Assembly (NCBI RefSeq): GCF_008831285.2 | Contig: NC_045143.1 | Coordinates: 16,032,464 to 16,096,463, forward strand | Reading direction: 5' to 3' | Source: Nymphaea colorata | Lineage: Eukaryota > Streptophyta > Magnoliopsida > Nymphaeales > Nymphaeaceae | Length of the DNA: 64,000 nucleotides | Position numbers and translations under genes: made by a program | In this document: in pieces, positions 34,370 through 46,306 of the stretch | Layout: the number at the start of each line of letters is the position of its first letter | Numbering within the stretch: the first letter of the stretch is position 1 | Notes under the pieces: generated by a model | Told to the model about the DNA's origin: nothing | The model's input: the letters and a program-made list of their open reading frames with translations, nothing else | Databases searched by the model: none

Positions 34370-37300
34370 CTAGTGATCTGACTGAAGACAGTCACTGAAT
34401 AATGGATTACCCTGTTGGATTGTAAACAGAAACATGAGGCTGATAACCAAGACTAAGTCAGAGGTAAGAACAATCAGATACAACGAACAGGCAATCACAT
34501 TCCTAAAACAGCTAGAAACCCCAACCTGCAATGCAAAGATGACGTCCGTGGTATCAACTTGCAAGGTCAACATCTTGAACTTGTCATTCCGAGATTTCCC
34601 AAATTTGATCAGCCCCTGCGTCCAGAAACAAATAAAATCAGGGTAAGATTATACGCCTTGAAAGTGGAAACCTAGATTAAAGGTTTATAGCTTAAGAACC
34701 TGCTCTGCAAGCAATCCAGAGATGGACGCAAATTCCAGTATACTAGCTGGGGACATTTTTTTAGATCTGGCCAGCTCTGAATAGGATTTGTATAGCTGTT
34801 TAAAGAAAATGAAATAGCTAATCAGGCAATGGATTCAAAAGTATATGATAGGGCCTCTGCCATCTGTCATGAATGTACAAGCACTAGGGAAAAAAAACCT
34901 CGGGTTCTGAGATATTTCTTTTTATGCTGGAACTCTTGACTGCAGAGCACAATATCATCTGAGAAAGGAAAAAAAAATGGAAACGTTGTCATATCATCTT
35001 GACAATGGGACCCTGCAGTATTTTCTTCTTTCGTTTTTTATTTTAAGAATGAAGTCCTGTGGTAGATGATGTGAAATGCACATATTGGTTAAAAAAAGAA
35101 AAGATCCAATACATAATAATGCAAAACAGTGCAATCATGAAACTCAACGGCCACTTAAAAGGTCGGGCATCCTAACCAGAATATGAAAGAATAACTCCAG
35201 TAATGAGCTCAAACGTATGCAAAAACAACCAAGTTTTTTGGGGTTTGAGAAGAAACTTTTCAAAATTATCAGTCATAGAGGCAAGGTAAAGCAACCTGTT
35301 GATGCAATGGCAGAGACTGGATTGTGTTGACCACCGCAGATTTAAATGTCTTTGATAACGCGTTGGCCATATGATCAATCCTCACCTGCAAAGGATCAAA
35401 AGCCATGAGCATTATCAACCGAAGGCCAAAATAACAACAGCAGTTGTGATAATAATGAATGACACTAGACATGCGAGATTTTCAGTGCATTTACTTACAA
35501 GGTCAGATTCATGACTTGGCAGACCCTCAATTGAAAGGGGCATATGCTGAGCAGTTGAAGTCATCTGGGATGAAACTACGGTCAGATTGGTTGCTGAATG
35601 AAGTTCTGCCTCTAAGGTCTCAACCGCAAGTCTGCCACAAACAAAAACTGGCATCATTAGCAGCCATATTTACTTAGTGAGAAACAAGGTGGCAAATTTT
35701 CATTTGCCACCTACAAGATTGGGACTTCCAGCAACCCAATATGCACAGGATTATGGCTGACGATGCAACAAAAAGGTTGGTCTGGCACAATAATTGCTGA
35801 TGCATTCAATTGGATTGGGCGACCTTAGCCATCTTAGTTATACTTAGGTTGTTTCTGGGCACTTTATCTAGCAATCGTGAGGATTAAATTTTGGCAAGCA
35901 AGATATTCACATATATACATACGTGTGTGTGTATTGTGCCGCTATTTTTTTATTAAAATCTCCGAGGAAAAGCTCATGGTTAAAAATTTTTGTGTTATCG
36001 GGTGCTCCAGTGAGTTAGGAACTTAGTGACAAACCATAAGAGAATGTCCGTGTTTTTTCCTGTAAAAAAAGCCGCAGAAGTTTTTTTTTTTTTTTTTTGG
36101 GTGTAGAAACTCAGAAAATTTCTTGTTTTCCAAAAAAACCTGGCAATGTTAGAAATATTTAAACGGTCAACATTTATCACTTGGAAAATGAAATAATACA
36201 GAGAAAAAAGCAACAAATTTGGAAAAAAAAATTACAACAGTTCTATTTTATTAGATTTCTTTATATTAACCATTTATTCCATTAAGGATTTTTCTTGTTA
36301 TTTTTTTTGTCTTCTGTTTATCTGTTCGGATAAGTTCAAGTCTTTAAAGCAAAAACTTTTAAATAGAATAATAAACTGAGGTTTTTCTCGGTATAATATT
36401 GCAAGCTTGAAAAAAGCAAAAAAATATGAGAAATTTTTAAAAATTAAAATAAAAACTAAAAATAGGAGAAAAATAAAATAAGTAAAAAACTAATGACACA
36501 AACATTAAAAGATAGTAGATTTGCAACAAATAGAAAATGAAAAATAAAAAAATGTTTGGCATTAAAAAAATGAAAAAAAATGAAAAAATGGAACAAAAAG
36601 GCATTAAAAATGTGTTTTTTTTAAATGTTTTTTTTTAAGTTTTAAACTGTAATTTAGTTTATCACGTTTTTTCGAAAAAAACATGTTTTTTTGACACTGA
36701 ACTGAATACATAAGAAAAGAGGTTTACTTTTAAATTGAGAATGATTTGACAATTAAATGGATAACAAAAATAATTTTGAAAATTAAATGTCATATACTAA
36801 GTCACACAAACGCTTTATTTTTGCCGCCGCACCGGCGTTGCGGTCAATCCTTGTCAAGTCTATATGTATCCTTTTTTTTGTTTTTTATTTTTTAATTATT
36901 TCAATATAAATATTGAAAAGGGGGTTAGGGCTTCCACTGAAGTCAGTCGACCGCCTGATCCCTTTCGAGTTCGGCCTTCCGTGTGTGTGTGTGTGGAGAG
37001 ACATGATAGACAAGGATTTTCCGGCGGCCATCGGTTCGAAGACGACCTGAGATGAGACTGGCAGACTGTCTTCCAACGGCAAAGTTCAGCCCTTCTCTAG
37101 CACAAGGCAACCGGCATTCAGTCCTTTAGCAGCCAGTGTTTTTCTTTTATCAGTTTTCAATCCTTTTGTGACCGGTAACCGCGACATGCGGTTTGTCTTC
37201 CAGTCGTCTCGTTGTGTTTTTATTATTCTATCAAGTATCAACTATACCCTTCTATGTTCAATTTTTCAGTTTTTTTTTTTTTCTAACGGATTGTGATGAC

Positions 37301-40300
37301 TTATGAATAACTGTTTTGCTCTTGCTGCAATCCTGTTTTTTTTTTTTTATTTGCTGTGTATTTCAGTTCTTATTGATGTACCCTTTTTCAGGATTTTATA
37401 ATGATTGTCTGAAATATGTTATTGTTTTATTGCTATTTTAATAGTATACGATATACAGTTTATCGTGGTATACATTATTGACTATTGGTTATAAATATAA
37501 TATATTATTATATAAGTTTTGTTGTATTATAGGTGCAGCCGTGTTCTACTTTCCAAATGTTAATTTCAAAATCTGCTTTTGTATATATGTTAGTATGTTA
37601 TATTACTAAGTTACAGTATTTACTATATATAATATATGCTGTTCAAAACTTTTAATATGGTCGTATGCATTATGTTCTATACATTAATAACTTAACTCGT
37701 TGAATTGTTGATTAGCAATTTCGAATTTGTCATTTGATAATTTTTGTTTATATACAAAGTTGCTATATATATATATATATAATGAATTGATAATAACAAT
37801 AAAAATATTCTTGCCGCTCCGCCATATCTAAATCTTTGAAATGACCACTCCGCCACCCGCATCCGTCCTTAGGTCATATATAACTGGCTAAATTGAAAAT
37901 GCTTAAAAGCATTTAAGTACGATGGAGATACATTATTTTCATATACAAAAACCAGGACAAAGAAACTTTTTAATCTTTATTCTTTGATAACTTGCCATGA
38001 CTCGCAAAATAAACCAGGCACGCAAGCTGCCAGCTTCACAGGAAGCAGGATATGATGGCTCAACATTATCCGATCAGCCATAATGGTTGTTGGGCAAGTA
38101 CGAATGCCAATGAACTGAACCCCCGAGTTACAAAGTTTTGACATAACCAGATCGAAACCGTGTCAGATTTTCAGACCCAATCTGGATCCAGATGCAAAAT
38201 ACATACCAAAAGTGGATCCAATCAGTATTCCAATCCTATTTGCTTTTAACGGAACCAACTAAATGGATCTAAAATTCAAGCATGTCCTGTGAAAAGCCAG
38301 TATGCCCCTACAGGCAAGTGCAGTCTCCGTGACGCCATAATGCAACCGAGAAATTGGTGGTCGTGAACTATAATCAACAATATTTCCAACTCTCGAATTT
38401 TCGAATACCTCCAAAAAATATAGTTCTGGTAACGGCATAGGATTCTTAGGAGCAGCAATACGCGCATGCTAACTTTTAATCTTATGACTGTTTCTCGAAT
38501 AATTCTACAACACACGATCACATGATCACGGGGGCATGTGCTTACCTGCAAGAGTCAAGGGCCTTCCTTATGTCACCAGAAACAGCAGCAACTTTCTGTT
38601 TTGATAAATGAAAGAGAGTAAGAAATTTCGTTCATTTAGATATTCAAATAAACAGATAGATTCACATTTCAAAAAAAGTAACTGTTTAAGAAACTTAATG
38701 TGCACAACAGTATACATTCCTTACTTTATAGGCCTTAAAAAGTGAAGCTGACAGAAGGGAATCAAGCATAGGCTTATCAACATTATCAATAAAAATACAA
38801 ATTACTCGCCTGTTTCCAGAAAGAAGTGTAGAAGGAATATATTTTAAATATGAAGTCATATATTTAGCAGTTCATTTGTACTCTACATATCGTCCAACAA
38901 ACAAACAACAAAAAAATGTTGTACGTTATAGGAGTAAAGAGTGCACGGGTAAGTTCAAAAAACCATTGTCGTGCATTACAAGAAATACAGATACATGTAT
39001 AGTTGTGCGATTCGCTTCTCAAATGGCAAAACAGGCGCAATACCTTTTCAGCAACTAAAGAGAATGACAATAAGAGATTTATGAAAAGTTTCTTCAATCA
39101 ACTTAACCAGTACATTTACTGCATCAATAGTTTCCTAAATAGCCACATATGAGCAGAATCCTGCAGTATTCAGTACTAGTCTAACTAACAGTGTATGATA
39201 ACCGTGTTTGATTTTTTGCCTCAGTTCAGTGAAGTGGCTAGTAGCCTGAGACAAGGGTTACTTAAATTTTGAAAATTTTCAAAGAAAACACACAGAAATG
39301 AGAAAACAACAGCTGGAAGGGAAGAGATGTTCAACTAGAAAACAGGAACTAATGGTGAATGCAAAGATAACTATAAAGCAATCAACACATGCTCCTCGAC
39401 TTTGCTGCAACACATGCTCGTCTACTTACTCTTGCGCAGATCTCTAATGCATGTGGCTGGAAAACATAATACGGAAATGCCTACAAGAGGAAATAACAAA
39501 GAATCAGAGAGCTTTGTATTTTAACCATCATATAGATCAAAAATTAATTTCAAGAAAGAAGAGAGAGAGAGGAACAAAAACCTTGTCGAGCCATAATATT
39601 AGCACAAGAAAAACGAGATAAAATGTAAACTACAATTGGGAAGGAAATTAATAAAATAAAAGAGACAAAAAACACAGTAAGTACCGAAATTCTCTTTTGA
39701 AGGATCTTGAGTATCTGATCCTTAGAATAGGCACGAAATGTAATCACAAGAGGTTTGCCTGGAGAAATAAATAGATGCATATTAATTTAAAAATACAAAA
39801 ATCTGCTACCAGTAAGAACTGCAGGATATATGGACCTTTCCTAGCAAAACTTCCAGCAAAAGTGAAATTGAGAACAAAAGAAGCTGCCTTGCAGCCCACA
39901 TAGTAGTGGAATATTAGGACTTTAGGGGATGCTTAATTGCCTTGGTAGTGCTCCCCAAGTGTATTTCCACCAGGGTATGCTTATAACGAAAAACTGTATG
40001 AAGAAAGCCGAACTTCTCCCTCTCCGACTTTCTTCCTGGGTTTCTCGACCATGTGTTTGATTTCCTTCAGTATAGTAAGAACGAAATTTACGTGGAGTAA
40101 AGGCTAATCAGGCAATTAAACATGGCCATAGTTGTTGTTTCAGATTATAAATATAAATGCATAAAGCCGAGCAATTCAATCTTGAACTTGTCTTCATATA
40201 ATCAAGAAGAGGATGACTTCCCTAAGTACAATGTGCCTGCATATGAAAGAATGCACAAGTTTGGGGAACTCTTGGGCATTTTTTCAGCTTCATTATACAG

Positions 40301-42784
40301 CATAACAAATTTTTGACTGACAACAAGGTGGTGAACTTAACAATATTATCAACCTAATTCTCCTATTAGTTGATATCATGCAAGAGTAGAGAAAGTATAC
40401 AATTCAAAGAATGGAGCTTTGGAAGGAAACGATCCGCTAGATCGATTGAATTTGCTATTCCTGCACAAGTGAAAATACATATTAGTCCAGTTAATGACAG
40501 AAGATACGTAAATTAATAATGCACAGTTAATCATGACAAAACCAGGTACCTACCTATCAGTACACATCTGGAGAGTGGTAATGTTGTGATCATGAAAAGA
40601 TCATGAAGTACTGACCGATCCTTGGTGAGAAGAAAATCTATCTCGTCAACAATCAGCAGCCTTTCGATAACTCAGGAATGGAAAATTGATCATTAGAGCT
40701 TTAAAAGATTAGATATTACAAGTGAAGACACAACTAACAGGTACGAGGAAAAGAGAATACGGCAACGTAAATCAGAAGCCATGATAAATAGGGACATATG
40801 CTTACATCATCTTTCTGACTGATGAACGTTTCGGTATGGATAACAAATTATGGAGATGCTTAAGGGGAGACCCACTGCTTCCTTGTTTCTTTTTCCCAGC
40901 ATATTTATCACGTATCTGATGAGAAAATGGATGTTACACCTGAACTAAACGAAGTCTCAATCATCATATGATCATAGATTAAGAGCCAATTACCCTCCTA
41001 AAAATTTCAGAGCTGTCTGAAACCGATGTGCAATTTATTGACAACAATTCCAGCTGCAATCCGGCCTTATCAAAATCATCAAAAGTTTAAGTCAGGAAAA
41101 AAAAATACATCACAAGGTGGGAAAATAGAAAGAAAGACCTTTTAGGCACTCCAGGAGAAAATCAAGTAACTGGGTCTCTGCGATAGCCTATTCAGTTAGA
41201 TATATGTATCTATATGGAGCTTGCACTTCTTGACAACACCGAACGATGTAGGCCACCACACAACCTCCAATGCAAATGTGGAACTGCATATCCCAGTCAG
41301 ATGCAAACGTCAGGCATCAATTCTATGCCTTTACCCTACAGGATAGCCTCTCGATTGCACATAAGTCTCACAGAAACCATCAAGGAATTCAAACATAATG
41401 CACGAGCATTATTATCGTCTATCAGTGTTACGCGCACCGATCTGCACTCTAGATGCTACCAAAGCATTGTAACATCCGAAAGTCCTATTCGGCCTTCTCA
41501 TGGCTATTCTTGCTATTTGCATTGCCTACTATAATTCACCCAGTACATCAAATGGCGAAGAACTTTAATATGTACGGACATATGGATACTGGTCACATGA
41601 AGAAAGAAGAAGAAGAAGAGGAGGAGCGTGTCAGTTAAAAGGTACCAATCAGATTTGAGAGGAGAAGAAGGTCTAATGTTCAGAAGCATAGCCACTTCGA
41701 TGCCCAGGATGAGGGTTGTGATTGGCAAAATACGTTCTTCATACTACTGGTTTATGGGAAACAAAGATCGCATGGGAAACATTTTCGACAAGATGAAACA
41801 AGAAAGACCGTGATGGTGCTCGTAATTGAAAAAACAATGAGGAAGGAACGAAGAAGAAAGCTTTTATAGAAAGCGGACTCTCGTTATCGACACAAAGTTG
41901 CTGTCAAACTTGTTGGGAATGGCTCAAAGTTTAGGACGCAGAACGGGTTATAGAACAAACTCATTGCTGTCCCTCATTAGCCAATAGACCAAATTGCTTG
42001 GTATGAGGAAAAAGGACAGGATTCACCTCTTTGGCCCAATCTGCTGCCAGGCATTTCACTTTCTCCATCACCAGCGACTTTCCAGTCCCCGGAGATCCTG
42101 AAACATATAAACTCCCCGACTTTTCTTGCTGTATGCACCTCTTGCAGAAACCCAAAACCTGCTCCTGCTCTTCTTCTCGACAGGTCAGGTCGGCCGGCAC
42201 GGTGGAGACATGCAGAGCTTCCTTGACCGCATTCAGATGTGAACAATCTGAAGGAACAAAAGAAGGCAGAAAAGGCTAAGACGACGATTAATTGACTAAC
42301 TTGAAAAAGAGTAAGAGGGAAGAGGCGGAGGAAAGTGAATTGGATGAAATCAATTGCCTCTGGGGTTCCATTTAGGCTTCTGATCAAGCACGTCCACCAA
42401 CCGCTTCCTTGGAGACTTGATTTTGCAGCATACCTGTAGTCACCTCCGACATAAAACACGTAGTAGACCAAGAGGACGAATGTGAATTAAAAGTGGGAAA
42501 CCTACTTTGGTTGGGGTTCCGGGTCGTCCATTGCGGCGTCCTCCGCTGCAGGAGACAGGGGTCTGGCAAGTAGTGCTTTTGGGGGAGGCAAAGCGCTGGC
42601 GAGTGGAGGGATTCTCTGGAGTGGAATGCGGCCGGCCTCTTTTCCTAGTGGGCGTGGATTGGAGGCCCGAATCGGGACCAGTGCCGTCGGCAGCAGTGGA
42701 AGAAGACGGAGAATTTATCTGGCTCTTCCGGCCGCTTCTGGGAGTAGAGGCCGGGGATCCGATGCCCTTGGATTGCCTCGCCAT
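34370..42784 (-). CDS. CDC6: CDC6, replication licensing AAA+ ATPase
   Basis: CDC6 binds ORC at origins and helps load the MCM helicase in G1. Sixteen in-phase coding exons (minus strand): 42784-42506, 42433-42358, 42247-42027, 41065-40994, 40915-40806, 40660-40554, 40460-40401, 39758-39685, 39480-39430, 38595-38546, 35631-35499, 35385-35296, 34958-34899, 34795-34700, 34615-34526 and 34411-34370. They give 536 aa, typical for plants. The N-terminus (1-118) is basic and Ser/Pro-rich, with full CDK sites (TPTRK, TPTK, SPRK). The AAA+ core has WNPRD, Walker A GSPGTGKS (169-176), Walker B LLIVDEID (254-261), sensor 1 GIANS (Asn 292) and sensor 2 SGDIRKAL (Arg 360). The C-terminal winged helix includes RIDHMANALSKTFKS and ILEFASISGLLAEQ. 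Intron 2 starts GCAATT rather than GT. Intron 10 is 2.9 kb and AT-rich. The last exon is only 13 codons. Confidence 0.96.
35632..38545 (-). other. Large AT-rich intron 10 of CDC6
   Basis: A 2.9-kb intron, far longer than the others. It carries long A/T runs, a (TG)n tract near 36981-36994 and (TA)n at about 37763-37781. Two GC-rich islands (about 36823-36845 and 37810-37870) stand out. They may be edges of an old inserted element, but I could not define termini or a duplication. Confidence 0.5.
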
Positions 42785-42895
42785 GGAAGCAGGGGATCGA
42801 CCTGACTTTCGGTCGGTAGAATTTTAGGGTTGCCGAATGCTGGGGGAGAGGGGCGGGTGGACGAGGGGGTTTTGAGAATGGGAAGGGATGTTGTG

Positions 42896-42903
42896 GCGGG
42901 AAA
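42896..42903 (-). promoter_or_regulatory. E2F site of the CDC6 promoter
   Basis: TTTCCCGC on the minus strand, an exact match to the E2F/DP consensus, 112 bp before the CDC6 ATG. Plant CDC6 genes are known E2F targets switched on at G1/S. Confidence 0.8.
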
Positions 42904-42915
42904 GTTGGCATCCTC

Positions 42916-42926
42916 TTCCCGCCAAA
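42916..42926 (-). promoter_or_regulatory. Second E2F site of the CDC6 promoter
   Basis: TTTGGCGGGAA on the minus strand, 13 bp beyond the first site. The two GCGGGAA/TTCCCGC cores face each other, giving a paired arrangement. Inferred by motif and position. Confidence 0.75.
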
Positions 42927-42929
42927 ACC

Positions 42930-44970
42930 CATTCGGTTGGTTTTGATTATAATCCGCAGCCTCCCCGTCGGAACAAATAAAATAGAAAACGAAAGGCAAG
43001 GAACGGCGACTTTTGTTTTGATTTGATTTGATGCTGGAACTGGGATGATGACAACTCTTGCAACGAAAATCATTTGAAATTTGCGCTTTGACTGACTGTA
43101 CAGAAACTTGTCTTGTTTTGTTTTGTTCTTCCTTGCATTTTCTCTCTCATGCCCCTTTGAAGTTGAAGGCAGTCAGTCAGTTAGTTCCATACTACGCTAC
43201 GTGGGTTTAAGAAGTCTTTCTTCATTCTTGGAAGGGTAGCCTCGAGTCTAAGAAATTAATCACTCGGACGTCGGATTGTATCGTGGTGATCCTCTCAGTT
43301 GCCGGCAACTTCTTCTAGTCAAGAAGGTCAATGGATTGAACACGTTTCATTTCAAAGAAATTTACTCGTTTCAATCTAATTTTTGATGTCCTTTCCTGGG
43401 ATAGATAATGTGTATCGATAGAAATCCAATCCCTGTCACATCAACTCCAGCGAGACTTAAGCAACTTCTACTCGTCAAAATCAACTGGACGCTTTTTAGA
43501 CGTGCCGCAGCTCATTAGAAGTGAGTGGATAAACAACTATACTCATGCATTATATTTTTCGTCCCCTCTTTCTGCAAATGTCCCTACCTTATCTGTTCCT
43601 TTCATGCCTAACAAAGTTTCTGTGCCTTTGACTGGAGGTCCTTTTTCTTTTACAGCTTCCGCTAAATCACTCGGAACATTTACTTCTCTACTCCTGCCTG
43701 AAGGGCCAGAAGAAACTTTGCCTTCAAAACAGGAGTGTGACAAGCCTATATGAGAAATAACAAAATCACTTGGTGATTGGCTTGAAGTTCGAACCAGACT
43801 TAAAATTGAATAAACTAAAATTTAGATAATGATCCAAACCTAACTTAACTCCAACTCAAATTTCGCAAAGCAAACCCGAAACTGATCCAAAGTCTGCTTG
43901 GGTTGCATAATAACGGTCGAGTATGAAAGTAACCACAGATTTTGGGTAAAAAAACGGAAGAAAGCCACTTGTTGCAAAGTGGCTTAAAATTCTAAAAAAA
44001 AAAAATTAGCGGCCTTGGTATACATATCATTGTGAGAATCCAACTATCGCTTTCCCTTGATCAAGAAAAGTTAAAAAGGCAGAGATGCTTACGATGCCGG
44101 CTTCTCTACGGCACAGGTCCAAATCTTAAGAAAACGAAAAACAAAAGGATTATCACCTCTAATTCCTATAAACGAAAAACAAACAACTCATATAAAAGAT
44201 TTTTCATAACGGGGGCAAGGGCAACATAAGTTGGGTGAGGCAGCCAATTTATTCAAAAAAAAAAAAAAAAATAATATGCGTGCCAGCAAACCAAATTGGC
44301 GAAGATCCTTGTATGACAAGCTACGGGGGTCCAACTCCCCTGCTTAAATTGACAATCGATCACTCAAGTCACGTAACAATTTGAACTTCGTTTGGTACAT
44401 CGATCCTTGTACGCCTTGGGTGCCAGCAAGTAGCACATGTCTTCACTAACGCTGCTTTCCCTTCTCATGCTTATCTTGAATCATAGGTGGATATCTTTTT
44501 GCCCTTTAGTTTCGAAACCCTTTTAGGCCTTGTGATCACATACATATATACGAATGTGAAAGCTTTATGTTAATAACTTATTTTTTAATTTGGTTTCTCA
44601 CAGTCGTATGCACCATTTTTTTTTTAAAGGTTAAAGATTTTGTCGATTGTTAAAGGCGATGGAAAAGCAAGTCAACGATTCAAAGTCTCCAGAGCTTCAG
44701 ACCTTTGAAACTCTCCTCCCCTGCATCCTAATGTCAAGTAAAGGGATTTTCTAATTGTTTCTATCAGGAACCTTGTTACGCACCTTCTTAAAATTAAAGG
44801 GGCTGGCACTCTCTTTAATCCCTTGCCTAGGTGAGTAGTAATTAGTTTTAAATATTTATTTAGAGAAACCATCTTTAGCACAAAATCCCAAGATCCAAAG
44901 GCAGAGAGACTTGAGTGATAATGAGCAGCCAAATGCGTGCAGGCAGAGATAAATTGGAGTTGAATTTGAA
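42930..44970. other. Intergenic DNA between CDC6 and HSPRO
   Basis: Upstream DNA of CDC6, then AT-rich DNA with no gene recognised. The frame at 43502-43753 (83 codons, plus strand) has no known motif. Confidence 0.5.
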
Positions 44971-44975
44971 GGCAG

Positions 44976-45173
44976 ATGGGTCGTGAAAATGAAACGGATA
45001 AGGACAACATCAGCAAAGCGGAAAGTTTTTGGTTTGGGACGCCCCACGAAGCGTGGAAGCGCGGCGCTGCCGCCCTCAACGCCCGCTCATCCCTCGACGC
45101 GTACGCCATCGCCCTCTGCGCCTACACGCGACGGGGGAACGTGGCGGCAGCCCATGCGGAGGCGCGTGACTAA
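44976..45173 (+). pseudogene. Short coding-like fragment, possibly helical-repeat derived
   Basis: The 65-codon frame is GC-rich against AT-rich surroundings. It reads TPHEAWKRGAAALNARS and then LDAYAIALCAYTRRGNVAAA, which recalls a helix-turn-helix repeat of the PPR/TPR kind. After the stop the same frame continues coding-like (RLPEQLAGHV). It may be a truncated gene copy. No partner exons seen; identity unproven. Confidence 0.3.
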
Positions 45174-45239
45174 AGGCTGCCGGAGCAGCTGGCCGGTCAT
45201 GTCGCACCCCCCCCCACCCCACATTTCTGACTTGTGATT

Positions 45240-46176
45240 TCTGATTAAGTTCAGCCCTTGGTCAACCAAACACCATGTGGCCCTACTGCACCGCTGGGTC
45301 CCCCGATGAATGCGGGGTGGGTTTTATTTTGTTCGGCGCCGAGTGAGTGTGAAAGGGACCGTAATCCAGCTGCCCGTTCTTCGCCAACATCGCCCAAGCA
45401 GGTGGGCTCCCTCTTCTGTTATTTTTTTTTTAATAGCAACACAAAGAAAGCGGTGGTGAAGAAGAGGCTTATCCATGATATGACCGAGATAGCATGGAGT
45501 TGCCGCCCGGTCGGGGTACGAAACACGGCAGGGAAAGAGGTCCGGCCGCGGTTTTTCTCCCGAGCTCCAACATCTTTCGTAAATTAAATTAACTGTTGGT
45601 GGGGGAGCCGGTTACGAAAGCTAAATGTGGTGTTAATGGAAAGGGCAACACGGGGGGGGGGGCGGTCTCGTCGAGTTTGACTGCAGATTTCAACGCTAAG
45701 ACTGAGCGTGGAACGCGGAAGAAAGAACCGCGCAACAAAACAAAAATAATAAAATGTTATTGCAATTAGGAAGAAGATATGCGGTCCTAGTTCCGTGTTT
45801 CCTTTTGAAACTTCCCCTTCAATCCAGTCCAGTCCAGGAGGGAGGAGGATAGATAGGCATAGGACAAGACAAACTTGAAAAAGGTAAATAGAAAAAAAGG
45901 AAGGGCCCGCGGATAAGGGTGGTGGAACTTCTTCTGAAGACTCAACTAGAATGTTGTGACATGTACAATTAATTAATTAATTAAAATGACGATACTTTAC
46001 TCTTATCTGGTGCTCCCGAGGAAACCATGAGAGCGACGATTTGAAACGGAGAAGAGAAAAGAAGAGGAGGGGTACAACGGTCATTGATCCTCATTCATTC
46101 TTCCTCGAAGAAGGAGCGGCAGCAGCTTGCTTGTGCGACCCGGTTTGGACTGAAGACCCCCGGCCCCCTCCCTCTC
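45240..46176. other. Upstream region of HSPRO
   Basis: Contains one W-box core, TTGACT (45677-45682), a G10-type run near 45653 and an ATTA tandem repeat near 45966-45984. W-boxes bind WRKY factors and would suit a stress-induced gene, but one match is not evidence of function. Confidence 0.4.
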
Positions 46177-46183
46177 TATAAAA
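46177..46183 (+). promoter_or_regulatory. TATA box of HSPRO
   Basis: TATAAAA after a CCCTCTC tract, 124-130 bp before the ATG. It predicts a leader of about 95-100 nt. Confidence 0.75.
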
Positions 46184-46306
46184 CCTTCCCCCGCCCCCTA
46201 GCCAAGCTAACAACACAACACCAATCTCCCTTCTCCCTTTCTGCCATTTGCAAACAAACATCATTCTTTGCCAATCTACACGGGAAAAAAATACCGAAGA
46301 AGGAAA

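Noticed and set aside
41214-41534. 106-codon plus frame
   Set aside because: It lies inside CDC6 intron 3 with no motif; likely chance.
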